The position numbers were made by a program, and so were the translations under genes. Of a DNA stretch of 64,000 bases, positions 25,978 to 38,737 are shown piece by piece. Positions within the stretch are counted from its first letter, which is position 1; every line of letters starts with the position of its first letter. The notes beneath the pieces were generated by a model, which saw only the letters and a list, made by a program, of their open reading frames with translations, made no database searches and was not told the origin of the DNA. This DNA comes from Terfezia claveryi. Taxonomy: Eukaryota > Ascomycota > Pezizomycetes > Pezizales > Pezizaceae. The stretch is taken from positions 1 through 64,000 of the forward strand of contig WHUX01000024.1 of assembly GCA_015179025.1 (NCBI GenBank), given 5' to 3'.

Positions 25978-26846
25978 TACTCTTTAAGATAGAATATCTT
26001 CCATCAGTATGTCTGTTAGGTTATCTTCTGTATCTGTTTCGGATTGCAGAAAGTTATGTGGTGTCTGTGTGATGGCACGAGGTGTAACATCTAGGAATGT
26101 GAGGGGTTGGTAGGGCTGGCGAGGCCCTCTTGGTGTCTATGAACTAGATATAATTAGAGTATATAGCAAATGAAATGAGAATCACTGTCTACAAAGTAAT
26201 GTCATAGGGGCCCTATTGACTGATAGCTCTCTTGCAACTATTAGGATGGCTGCAATTTCCTGCCGCAATAATATCTATTCCGCAATACAGAATATCAATC
26301 CTATAGCAGTAAAGTTTAGACTAACAATAGTTCCTCATGACAGATCTTATTTCATAATACAAAACAAATCCTATATCACTTAAATGTAAAGTTAACTCGA
26401 GACTTAGAACTTTGTAGGCTTCATATACTCAAGGTGCTTATGCTTTCGAATTCTTGCTGGTAGTAGAATAAATTCAACTGGAACTACTTGTACTATTTAT
26501 ATCTAATGGTGTTTGTAGATATTCTTATGATAAAAATATTTTATAAATATGGGCCTACCTGTCACCTTAGAATTTCTTTCTAAGTGTTATGCTATCCACA
26601 CCTTTATTAATGCAGTTGCTATCTGCACTTGTTGTCATAGGTTACTAACTAGAATATAGAAATTATTTCTATACCTACATATTATATATACTTCGTTTAT
26701 AGCTCGCTTATCCCATTAAAGAATACTTAGCTGAGACAACTAAATTCAATCTCAGACACATTACTAATCCTTGATAGTATCGAATTACCATCCGACAATA
26801 TCCGAAGGTATCTAATTATGTTTCTAGTAATATATACTTAATAGTG
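25978..26846. other. Non-coding region between G4 and the 1.8-kb LTR element
   Basis: Mostly without recognisable content. On the minus strand a short open stretch ending at about 25986 (LTDILMEDILS then stop) follows a possible splice acceptor (CTCTAATTATATCTAG, about 26140-26155), so a terminal exon of an unknown gene or transposon is possible. I would not call it without other evidence. Confidence 0.25.
26842..26846. other. Left target-site duplication TAGTG
   Basis: TAGTG precedes the left LTR and is repeated at 28645-28649 after the right LTR. Confidence 0.9.
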
Positions 26847-27491
26847 TGTAAGGAAGTTACATTCCATTTCCCAATGAAATGTAACTCCTATTACATACTA
26901 ACTTTTAACCTAGTGGAATAAGATATTATCAGGCCGCCAGCGTTGGCCGGCAGATGATAATAAAGGTATAGTAACTCATGTATTTCATTATAGTAATGAG
27001 CGTGACTCATTGGAAGGGTCACGCGATACTTGTAGTTATATTTCCTAGTAGTTTCTGGAAGTTTCTATCATGTTGATTTCAAATCATGTAATGGGTCAGA
27101 TGATGGCGCACTGCCTCAGCACTGCCCCAACACTGCCCCAACACTGCCCCACTCCGGGTAGTATATAGTCCCCTGAATTCCCCTCAGTTGGAGAAGCGTT
27201 CAAGTCAGTTCAAGCCAGTGATAGAAACAGAAACAGTATAGTAGAAATAATAACAGTATTGAGCTATTAATTCTGGGCCCTTTATGGGCCCGTCTCCCTC
27301 TATGTTCCAATAACAAGTAATAGGCTAGTTGGGCCTATCTTCTACAACTAGAGTGACAATAGAATATATACAGCAAGATATACTTAAACAGAAGCTATAG
27401 GTACCGTGCACCTATAGCTTGCTGTAGTAAACTCTAGTACTGCCGCCCAGCAGTAGAGAGTTGGTTATAAAGCATGCCACCTTACTTTACA
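26847..27491. repeat. Left LTR (645 bp) of the coding-free element
   Basis: Starts TGTAAGGAAG, ends CTTTACA. Includes a CACTGCCCCAA tandem motif (about 27115-27155) and the inverted pair ACAGAAGCTATAGG / CCTATAGCTTGCTG (about 27387-27426). Confidence 0.9.
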
Positions 27492-27723
27492 TTTTTTAAT
27501 AGACATAGTACTTTATTATTTAAGTCTCAAGTGGTAACAATAGCAAGCTTCTATGAAAAGTAATAGATGTATCTACCTCTATTACAATAGTATGAAGTAT
27601 TATAACTAAACTCGAGACAAAGAGTTTATTATAATAGCTAAAGGTTACAATAAAAAGTACTTGTCAATTGGAAGTTATTAAGTATACAACTTATACTTCA
27701 AGATTTAGATACATATTTAAAGA

Positions 27724-27780
27724 CTTGGTTCCTCTTTACCAAAGTCAGACTTGGTTCCTGTTACCAAAGTCAGAACAATT
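27724..27780. repeat. Short tandem repeat in the internal region
   Basis: Two direct copies of about 27 bp, GACTTGGTTCCT...TTACCAAAGTCA. Confidence 0.75.
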
Positions 27781-27999
27781 GAATTGGTAACTCAATTGTA
27801 AGGTCCTACATTTTCTGGTAATGTGCGACAAACTTAATAACTTGTGTTAGAAAGGTTAGAGGCCTGACCGAACAGTTATTTATTATTGTGTGGTATCAAC
27901 AAATCTTATCAGTATAACAACATATATTTAAAAACAACACCTTGCGACAAGGTAAAACTTTAATTTTTAAGAGTAGGACTCTCTTTTTTGAGGGAGACA

Positions 28000-28644
28000 T
28001 GTAAGGAAGTTACATTCCATTTCCCAATGAAATGTAACTCCCGTTACATACCAACTTTTAACCTAGTAGAATAAGATATTATCAGGCTACCAGCGTCGGC
28101 CGGCAGATGATAATAAAGGTATAGTAACTCATGTATTTCATTATAGTAATGAGTATGACTCATTGGAAAGGTCACGCAATACTTGTAGTTATATTTCCTA
28201 GTAGTTTCTGGAAGTTTCTATCATGTTGATTTCAAATCATGTAATGGGTCAGATGATGGCGCACTGCCTTAGCACTGCTCCAACACTGCCCCAACACTGC
28301 CCCACTTCAGGCAGTATATAGTCCCCTGAATTCCCCTCAGTTGGTGAAGCATTCAAGTCAGTTCAAGCCAGTGATAGAAACAGAAATAGTATAGTAGAAA
28401 TAATAACAGTATTGAGCTATTAATTCTGGGCCCTTTATGGGCCCATCTCCCTCTATGTTCCAATAACAAGTAATAGGCCAGTCGGGCCTATCTTCTATAA
28501 CTAGAGCGATAATAGAATATATACAGCAAGATATACTTAAACAGAAGCTATAGGTACCGTGCACCTATAGCTTGCTGTAGTAAACTCTAGTACTGCCGCC
28601 CGGTAGTAGAGAGTTGGTTATGAAGTACGCTGCCTTACTTTACA
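28000..28644. repeat. Right LTR (645 bp) of the coding-free element
   Basis: Same length and ends as the left LTR; differences seen are transitions. Followed by TAGTG. Confidence 0.9.
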
Positions 28645-28649
28645 TAGTG

Positions 28650-29639
28650 TCTAGTATTTATTGAAAATAATTTTCAGCTGCATATAACTCTATGAATAGA
28701 GAACCATGGATCACAAGTAGATTACTATTGGAAAGGTATAAATGTTTAGAAGATTATAGAATCTTAGTTCATCTTGATACCCAAATTATTCACTAAGTTA
28801 TTACCAATAATAGGTAAACCTCCTCCTAAACATAATTAACTATATTAAAAGTCTGATATCTCTATGAGTTTTACTCCTTTCATAAAAGGGATTGCAGAAA
28901 TGGAATCAGGACAAAGAGTAGGCCTAGATAAAACCTTGAAACATTAAATTCGGAGAACTTTATGTTTTAGTCCTATATTTGGCCTTTGTCTTGAGTGTAC
29001 TCTCTTATAGTGTCACTGGATGCACTTTGGTCTAAAGTGCACCCTTGGTTCTTCATTTTTTTAGTTATTTTTACTGAATTATTTTCCTTAAGTTCAGGGT
29101 AACAATCAGCAATTCAGGATAATGCCAAGACTTCAAGGTAATAGCTAATAGCTAGTATATGTATGCATATAGCCAGTATATTGATCTGAGTATAACTATT
29201 GATCCATTAACCAGATACTTATGAAACTTGAACTATAGCTCTCTCAAGGGTCTATAGACGTTCCATAAAGGTCTTAACCATCTAAGATGATTATAAACCA
29301 CTCCAAGGTTTATACCCGTTATGTATATTTAACTCTTATAGATAAGTATTAGAAAACATTTGCACCATACTACTAAGAGTATACTTAGAGTTCATATAGA
29401 TTCTAGAGTCATTCTATAAGGGCCCAAGTACCTTTGGTAGGGCTGGATATCACCCCATGACAATTGACACTGTACTACCAGCATCGCTTCAAGGTACCTA
29501 ACAGCTTATGAAAATCTGGCATCACCAGTTTTTTAAGGCAGGTTGTATATAGTTCTTTCCTCGAGTAATTCTTACGCAGATGTCGCCCATAATGGCCAGC
29601 AACAGTGAACTAAGAATTCTAAAACTGACACCACATACA
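28650..29639. other. Unassigned AT-rich intergenic sequence
   Basis: About 1 kb without credible open frames. I recognise no element here. Confidence 0.4.
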
Positions 29640-30245
29640 ATTCTATCAACTATATAAGTTCCATAAAAAAATATATGCATAGTGGATCTCACATATAACA
29701 ATTAGCTGATTAAGGTCTTAATACAAACTCTGTATGTATTTGACAATGCCGTCTTATTCGAAGTAAGGTATAAGCTCAACGATATTAGTATGTAACTGGA
29801 CTCTATAGCAACTAAGGTATTTAAATTAATACCGCGTACTTTGCTACTAATATATTAGTTTTATAAAATTATCATGTGGAGTAGATCTCACATATAATAA
29901 TTACCTAAATAAGGTTTTGATGTAGATTCTATCTATATTCAGTGATGTCATTATGTTCAAAGTAAAGTGTAAGCTCGACAATATTGGTATGTAAATAAGC
30001 TCTATAGCAGCTATTGTTTCTAACTTAACACTGTGTACTCTATTACTAAAATATTAGTTTTGTAAAATTTTCATATAGAATAGATCTTACATACAATGAT
30101 TGCCCGAATAGGGTCTTAATATGGACTCTGTCTGTATTCGATGATGTTGTCTTATTTGAAGTAAGGTGTAAGCTCGCCGATATTAGTATGTAACTAAACT
30201 CTATAGCAACTGAAGTTTATAACTTAATACCATATACTCTGCCAC
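29640..30245. repeat. Three tandem copies of a 199-bp repeat
   Basis: The anchor AAGCTC begins at 29772, 29971 and 30170, exactly 199 bp apart. Each copy also has GGATCTCACATA-like, CTCTATAGCA and ATTAGTATGTAA blocks. Copies differ mainly by A/G and C/T changes. Confidence 0.85.
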
Positions 30246-33200
30246 CATAGTAATAATAACTATAGAATATTAAAAGTAAAACAAATATTAGTAAAGTATA
30301 TTAGAATACCTTATAAAGTATTAAAGTAGAAAAGATTTATATATAATATTATATCTATATTATAAGTTAAAAGTAAAAGTAAAGTTTTTTAAATTAGTAT
30401 ATTTATATTAGTAAGTATATAAATTACTAGTAAAGTATTAAAGTTTATAGATTAAAAATTATACTAATATTTGGTATAACTATTATAAGTTAAACTATAA
30501 TCTATAATAGTACTTAAACAAATTAGTATATAAGTTACTAGTAAGGTATTGAAGTTTATAAGTTAAAGTTATATTTTAAAAGTTATATCTATATTTAATA
30601 TAATTATTATTAGGTTTAAATATCTTTTATAAGATTATATTTTAAAAGATATACTAATATCTAGTATAACTATTATAAGTTTTAATATATTTTACAATAA
30701 GTTAAAAGTAATTTATAATAAAATAATTATTAAACTACTTCTTTTATTATCTATTATTTTATTATTTTTAGAAATTTTATATTGTAATTAAGCTTAATTA
30801 TTATATTTTTTATATATATACTTTTTACCTTAATACAATTTTTTTTTTACTTTTTATCTAATATTTTATATAATTTCTAAAGTATATTAGAATAAATATT
30901 AAAATATTTATTAAAGTAAGTATTAAAGTATTTATTAAAATAATTATTAAAGTAAATATTAGAACTTAAATATTATAATAAATATTAGTATACTATATAT
31001 TTTATGATTAGTAAATAAAATAAATATTTCTATTATATATATTCTTAATCTTAAGTTTACTTTAAAATTTCCTTTAATATTAAGATTTATAAAGCTATTA
31101 ATATATACAATGCTATAAAAAAAGTCTTCTATACTATTCCCAATATATACTAGTGCCATTTTTGCATTTTTAAAATAACTTTAATTCTATAGCTAACTAT
31201 TCCTACCTAAGTCATCATAAATATTTATAAAAATTAAAAAAAGAAGCTATGAACCTTTTTCTTAAATTTATGATTTTTTTTATACATTTATCTAATAGTC
31301 TTAATTTCTAAACATTTTTGTTATAAGTACTACTTATTGACTAGTTTGCTAAGAATCTACCAAGGCAGAAGACTTTTTTCATGTGACTATATATATCTAG
31401 TTTTTAAATATACTAGTATTATTATAAGTTATATATTATTCCTACTATATTATAACTATATTCTTTATAATATTTACTAAGTTAATTCTATTTTTACTAA
31501 TATAAAACTAAATATTTTAATATAATAGTATTTTAAATAATACTTACTAAATTAATATTATTTATAATAATATATATAAAGTACTATATAATACTACTAA
31601 AATTAACTTATCTTAAATATATAAAAATAAATCTTAATTATAAACTAATACCTAATAATATAGTAATATTATAATATTACTAGTATAATAATATTTTTCT
31701 TTTTAGTATAGTAATTATAATTTTTCTTTATATTTATATTAAAAAAAACTTAAATAATTAATAACTTTAACTTTATAACTCTTTCTATATAAACTATTTA
31801 ATTTTTATTATATTATATTTTTAATTTTACTTAACTATATAGTATTAACTTAAATAAATAAAAAAATAACTTAATAAGTATAAAAAAAGAAAAGTAAACT
31901 AGTTATTATATATAAAGTATATTTTAAGTACAATTTCTAGATATTAGTTATAGTAAAACCAAAATTTAAGCTTTAAAACTAGTCTTGCTTCACTATAATA
32001 AGTTCTTAATTCCATGCTATATCTTAACTACTATATATTACTCAAGTATAAAATTAAAAATAAAAAAAGTATAGGTAATAAAGAAATAGAGCTCAAGGTT
32101 TTAGCTAAATTAAAGAAAAATTATATAAACAGAAAAGGTTAAAAATATAGCTAATAGTAAGTGTACTAGCCCTTAGTAGCAATAATAGCTACTATCTAAT
32201 TAGGCATACTACTCTCTAATAATTAAAAATAGACTTTGGAATTGATTTCTATATCTTAAGTAAGACCTTAGTAAGGTAAACTTAAACTACATTTGACCCT
32301 TTAAAAGTATTAATAATATCAGAATACTTTGCATATAAGTACTATTTTAGATAAATCTAAACATACTTAATAGGATTAAGATTAGAGCTAAAAGAAGAAT
32401 ATCTGTTAACTAAAATATTATGTCACTTAAGAAACTCAGTTACTAGCTTATATCAGCAAGAAAAAAGTGGCATTGGAACACCAGGTGGTGTCTCCAGGAG
32501 ACAGGGTTGTCTCTTATATCTTTTATATCTTTTGTGTCTCCTGAGTGTCTCCTGAGTGTCTCCTATATGTCTCTTGGTATCTCCTAGTATCTCCAGGAGA
32601 CACCAGGAGACATTCTGCCAATCGTGGAGACACATCTTATCTCCAGTGGCATTACTGTCTCTAGAGACACTAGAGACAAACTATTTTTTTTCCTGATGTA
32701 GTTATATAAACTAAAGTATTATTTTGTTAGAATTTAGTATTACTAATAGTATAATTAATATAATCAATGACTAGAAGGAGGAGAAACTCAAGCAAGCAAT
32801 AATAAACAAAGGTATTAATAGAATATACTACTAAAAGAATAAAAGTAGCATACTATTTCCCCTAAAAGCATTCCCAAACAATTATAGATATTCTTTTTCC
32901 TTTTAGAATAGCATTAATACAATCCTTATCCTACTTTTATTTAGATATATGAAAAACTCATATTTGTTTTGTATGAGTAGACTATTCTATAGTATATTTA
33001 TCATTCTAAATCATACTTTGAAAGTCTTCTATAGTTTAATTCTTCTTCTCTAGTACCTATACTAGTCTCTTCTTAGCTTTTATTACATTTAATTTTAGTC
33101 TTTTCTTTACTAGCTACTTGCATAGGCTATTCTCTCTTAAATAGCAGTCTAACATATCTAGTAATATATAAGAGCAATAATTTTATTGAATTTACTCTTT

Positions 33201-33745
33201 AGTCTATATTATATTCTTCTTTATATATTAAAGTATAGTCTTTCTATCTTGTTTGTTGAGCTTTTTTGGTCTACTAAGTCTAGAAGTATTTTCAATATAC
33301 CTCTATTCTATTACCTTATTTAACAAATTTTTAATTATTAACTAATAGTGGTTAGAAATCATGGAAATCATAGTGATTGTATATTGTAAATAGAAAAGTA
33401 CAAGAATAATACCTCTCTCTACTATAGTCATCTTTTGTCATAAGGTAGAAGACATAGTTGTTGCAGTATGGGCTAAATATCCATTGTTGGGTTAGTGATT
33501 CTTTACTTTTTCCCTATGCTAATCTATGTTTCACTATAACTAATACCTACAAATTGTACTTAATTTTATAAGTAACTTAATTTTAACAAGTTAACTATTT
33601 GACTAATTATACTATTAAATATAGTATAAGTATATATATTAAATATCCAATTGATATCTATATATTTCCAGAGAGGCTATCTTACTAAAGTCTACTTCTA
33701 AGCACTATCTAGCTTATATTACAACAATATAGCAACAGGTCTTGA
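30246..33745. other. AT-rich gene-free block
   Basis: About 3.5 kb of strongly AT-biased sequence with many degenerate short repeats (TTATTAAAGTA, AGTTACTAGTAAAGTATT). No frame longer than 66 codons and no recognisable protein. It resembles RIP-generated AT-rich blocks of fungi; the ancestral repeats cannot be named. It ends sharply near 33740 where the composition becomes normal. Confidence 0.7.
32480..32690. repeat. GTCTCC-rich repeat island in the AT-rich block
   Basis: A GC-richer island of repeated GTGTCTCCTGA and TATCTCC words on the left, and GGAGACACC, GGAGACATT and GGAGACACA on the right, so the sequence can fold back on itself. GTGGCATT occurs near both sides. It resembles a less mutated relative of the MITE at 55448-55646 (GTCTCTTATATCTTTT against GTTTCTTATATCTTTA). 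Confidence 0.5.
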
Positions 33746-36700
33746 CACTGGACAACGTTGAGCCGCAACCAGAGGCAGCTCGTTGATTTGTTGCAAGAAA
33801 GGCTTCTAGAATTCGTGAAAATAACAAAGAGGGTGTAGTGTTTTAGACAAATTATGACACTAGCGAGCGATTTCTGCCATGTCTCGTGAAGCGAACGCTG
33901 GTGACGCTGTTGAGATTTGATGGGGCTGCTAAACTGTCAGTGCGGTGTGTGCGTTGCATGTTATGAATGACAACTTACCGAAACTTTTGTTTTGAATCTG
34001 CGCAGAAATGACGGGACGTTTCTCCAATTAGCCCAGTTTCCCATGTGGCGAGGAGTGAGATATCGAACTGGGAAATAAATTGGGTGGATCTACTTACTCT
34101 CCCTCCCAGCATGCAAGATGTTTAGGCATGCAGTGGTAATATCTATGAATGTGTACACATTGCTGCATACCCGCGAAATGCGATCGTGCCATGGTACCAA
34201 TTGATAAATTCGAATTTGGGCTCCCGGGCTAAAGACTTATAAACTCGACAGGCACCTCTTTGGAGACTAGATAACATTTTTGACCGCCCAGTGCCTGTCG
34301 AACCGTCCCGCATATCAATATTGCGACAAATGATTCATGTCCCCGCAGCAGCGCCTCTTTAGCCAAAATGCGTCGAGGCAGGTAGCCCTTTATACCAGGG
34401 CTCCTAAGCAGTGGATGAACAGAAAGGTCTGATATCTTGGATTAATTCTCCGGTCTGTGCATGTGTGATAATAGTGACGGATGTCCTTTATTTGATTGAA
34501 TTTGATTGAATTGCATGACGTGCAGGTGTGATTAATTGACGGGATGAGATATTGAAGATGAGGATGAGGACTCGGTTCCGAGGCTGCCTAGCGACAGCAA
34601 CCTCGTGCCTAAGCACCGTGTGGCCGTAACCTATATTTGGCATGGAAAATCCTGTAGCGGGGTATCAAAATATCCGATAGACATGGACCCCCCACGAAGG
34701 AATTCGCCAATAGGATCTATAGCTCAGTGCCGGAGCGGATACTGAAATAAGATTAGTTGCGTTGGGTTTGATCACAACAGCCTCGCTCGTCGGTAGATAT
34801 TTGTGAAGCAAGTGGCCGGGGAAACGGGCAGTCATAAGTCGGAAGTTAAGCTCAGCCACATGATGCGATATGAGTACCCGAAATATCTACCCCTGAAAGT
34901 AAATTACATTTAAAGTAGCATTACTTGCACCTACATAGGTCAACTGCATAAAGTTCGAAAGGCAGATAGATATCCGTCCACAAGCTTAGCAACCATGGCG
35001 AAATTACTAGCAGCAAAATTTGCTTTTGCAAAACGGTTGCATGGTGTGTGTTTGTCTTGGATGGGGCACTTATCCGACTGGTCTGTCTGGCCTGACGGCC
35101 GGGTGCTGGAAGGCCTTCCGAGGAATCAAGGGGTCCGGCTTATGTCTTTTTTCTCGTCGATGAGCAACTGCAGCTAGGTTCCAGAACTTGACCAGGATTT
35201 GCTATTCTTGTACATGTATTCGCTCCAGATGCAACCAGACTGCGCTAGCCAATCGAAGCTCAGAAACGTCGGTCAGCTAACAGGTTTGACTCGCAGTCAA
35301 TTTCGTTCGTCTGACCATGGGTCACGAACACTGAACATCTTCACGCCATTGTCTCTGTAGAAACGAGGGTAGTCGCAAGGGAAGGGACGCACAGGAATCG
35401 TGCGTGAGGGTGTGGTGGAGAGTGCAGGTGAGACTTATGGTGAAGCTACCCAGGTCTGGCGCAACACCACACGTGGGGTGTGTGCTACATTGTGCGCAGG
35501 CCCCCATCATTCTACCGGAACTCAGAATCACTATTTTGGTCCTTTTACCTTCTAATTGGCCTCCGAAAGGCTTACGTCACAAGTTACTATTTGCGTCTGG
35601 TTTGATGAACGACCTTTTCTCAATGCCTCTCACTTGTTGGAATGACGCTGTATTCCCGGGCGCTCATCGTCTGCCTCCTCAGCATTTTACGGGGAGGTTC
35701 AGGTCGAGAGGGATGTTTGGCTGTGGATATATAGCCAGAGTAGGGAGATTATATCGATCAGAGCGAATCCTACTCCGGCCTTGTAAGTGGTGAATGGAGG
35801 TATGTACCCATCATTCGCACACTTTCACAGTTACTCTCGTTTGCGTTTCGTTTGTACCGTGTACACTTTGCTTATATGTGTCGTGTCGGCTGCTTCACTT
35901 TTCGTGAGCATGGATATGGGTGCCGGCGCGTGTAACATCCATGTAACCTGACATGGCGCAAGGTCAACCCTCTCCCCGCTCAGTGTTCATATGGCAACAT
36001 CCGTTCGTAGCCTGTTTCCATAAGGCGTTTTGGAATACATGCCCTCCCTTCCTTTTTGCCCTAGGTAGCGACTTAAACCCAGATTTTGAAAGATGTTGTG
36101 TTATTCCCTTGGTCTTATCCGTTCGCTCACTAATACGCTTCTCTCATCTAGGGCTTGAACGCCAACAACCTGAGTTTATCCGGCCCTGCCCCATGAGCAT
36201 AAAACTCGTGATACAAGTGATAACACAGGCTGGCGTACCTTCAGCCCGATGCATCCATACAGCATAAGGACAAGCATAAGGTGCACACTAGTATGTCTAA
36301 GGCGGGACGGGAATGTTTCGCTAGAGAGTCACTGTTGGATGAGCCCGCAACGGCGGGATCTGATCTCGCTCGCTGCGCAAGACTACACTGCGCTATTTCT
36401 GGACCGAGGTGTAAACAGCGTTCCTCTTCATTCACAGGTGGCCTAGTCACACTTGCCATGACGGGGATGCAGGTGAGTGGATAAGGGGATAAGAACCGAA
36501 AAAGCAAAAACAAATAAATGCCGTGTTGCAGCAGGTTCGCCAGACTGAACCTTGGTATGTATCTCCTCGCATTTGGAGTCAACCCCATCTTCCACTGTCC
36601 ATACAATTAACTGCTGTTACTTAGCATACTACAATTCTCCCCTTCGGCAGAGACGCACCCATGCATGCACAGGAGCATCCACCCACATCAAAAATAAAAA

Positions 36701-38737
36701 ATACGCATTTTCCTGGTCAAGTTGCGAGGTTCGGCAATACTCAACATGAAACACATGCTGCCCCGTACACTTTGCCCAAATTCCGAATCACCCTCATCTT
36801 ACAATTTCCCTATCGTTATTGGATTTTCCATTAACCGTCAAGAGTATCAATTGATTCCCAAGGGGACAAAAGACGGTTTGAAGCAATGTTTGATGGGTGA
36901 ACTGCGCGAGTGTACATCACTGTACCGCTCAGCACTATCTTAGAATTCGCCCTGTGGGCAGCTGAGGCTCGGGTTCGCATTTTGCGTCGGTTTCCCATCC
37001 GCTTTTAGTACAATCTGGCAATCTTAATTGGAGAGCCTACCGTGCATTTGTTGTCCAGGAACGCCATACACTCATCCTGCCTTCCAGTAACTCAAACACT
37101 CGTCTCATCCCACTTCGTTCGCTTTTCCATTCCTGGACTCACTTTCACCCCTTACCTGCGGGTGCTGGGGATCATATACGACAACCCGCCCTCGCCTGTT
37201 CTCCTTACCCCCGCCGCGCTCAAACCGACCAGACCACGTTAATGCAAAGGCCACATCCGGTCCCGTGCCACCCTCCTAAGACAGAAGACACTTTAAACTG
37301 GGAGTGAATACCACAACCGTGGGCATTTGGACGTCTTTGATTACGCCCACAGGAAGACTTATCCTAGTGGGCACTGATCCCGTTAACGGAGTGTTGGTAT
37401 CAGTGGATGAGAGATTATCCATTCACATATACCTCTGGGACCCGTGGCTGTTTTAAAAGCCTTTACCACTTCTCTCAACTCGTTTAGTCAGTCCTCTACA
37501 TCAAAAAGACTCTTTCGAGTTTTAAACTGCTGGGTCAATGAAGAGTTTTAGAAACATTACTATTCGTTCCTTCTTTTAGAATATTTCTTAGCTATAGATC
37601 ACTCTATTCATCTCGTCCGGCGTCAGGCTTGTTACAGCGAAACATTCAGTACTCAGGGAATCTTTTAGGCCCTCAAAAGCAGCATACACTTGACATACCA
37701 TTCATTAATATTGCCGGGCCCAGCAGCATACAGACGGTGCATAAAATTTCGGGTCAGCGGCCACAATCATTCATTCGCCTGGGCACTTCGCATCTCCTTT
37801 GTCGATACTCCCAGCTATCTCTCGATCCCACGATTCCCCGCTTGAGGACCCTACTGCTCCTAAAACTTCCTCATACTTTTCTTTCCTTGCAGCAATTGAG
37901 CCGGGGCCAGGGCCAGGGCCAGGGCCAGGTCAAGCTATTTGCCGATCTGAATTCTTTCATCCGCAACTCTGACCCATACGGCACCCAGCCTAACGTGCGG
38001 TCTTTTTTATTTTTTATTTTTGCTGTCATTTCCTGTTCGACACAGTTCAGAAAAAGAAAGGTCAACCCAACGATTGATTATCTGGATTCGGATTACGTCA
38101 GGCACATCTTCCCGGAGATCTCTTCGCAACGGGTCTCAGCACCTACCTTCCCTCCCCTCCACAATCGCATATACCTAAGTCCATGTCCATAGAATATCAC
38201 GGGAATTACGCTTGACGAGGTAGAAAGCTGCTTTTATTTTCTCGAACTCTGAAAAGAAAAGAAGAGATCAATAGCAGCGTATACAAGAATCAATGCTCAG
38301 TATCCCTTGCTTGAAGAATCACATCTACGCGCTACTAGGCTTCGTTAAATTATACGGACCTGCGATTGACGGACTCACTCGAGAGACTTTTGTTTATAAG
38401 TTGCGTTGTTCCCTCTGCTTATAGCGCGGTGCACATCAAAGCTCTGGGTTCTTATCATATACCCCCCCCCCTCCTCCTCTTCCCCACCTTCAGCATTATC
38501 ATCAATACAATTACCCCAGCAGCCCCGATCTTGTTACACCACTCTATTTCTCACCCAAATTAACGCTCAGCTACTGCGGATATTTAGTTGTCTCATAAAC
38601 AACATTATAAGTTCTGATTTTAACCATTGTTATTCACACTGCCTTCACTATTCGAACAACCTTACTTTCGGCACGGTCGAGGGTTGGGAATTTGTTGGGT
38701 GGAATCACTGACGATACAGCCTACAAGCTCCAAAGAA
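33746..38737. other. Long intergenic region and presumed 5' leader of the homeobox gene
   Basis: Normal base composition, no confident gene on either strand. Open frames of 60-187 codons occur (for example 35404-35793 and 37629-38192 on +) but lack known motifs. A C/T-rich tract (CCCCCCCCCTCCTCCTCTTC, about 38461-38487) lies about 260 bp before the homeobox start codon, as in many fungal promoters. Confidence 0.4.

Larger units (their letters stand above)
26847..28644. mobile_element. Coding-free LTR retrotransposon (TRIM/LARD-like), 1,798 bp
   Basis: Two LTRs of exactly 645 bp (TGTAAGGAAGTTACATT...CTTACTTTACA) flank a 508-bp internal region with no coding capacity, within a 5-bp target duplication TAGTG. 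A purine-rich tract GAGGGAGACA just before the right LTR (about 27988-27999) looks like a polypurine tract, which would put the element on the + strand. The LTRs differ by a few transitions, so the insertion is fairly young. It must have moved with enzymes of another element. Confidence 0.9.

Noticed and set aside
35404..35793. 129-codon + frame in the intergenic region
   Set aside because: No domain, irregular composition, and no splice-compatible neighbour.
37629..38192. 187-codon + frame upstream of the homeobox gene
   Set aside because: Composition is that of non-coding leader DNA with Ser/Leu/Pro bias, and no recognisable domain. Possible upstream ORF at most.
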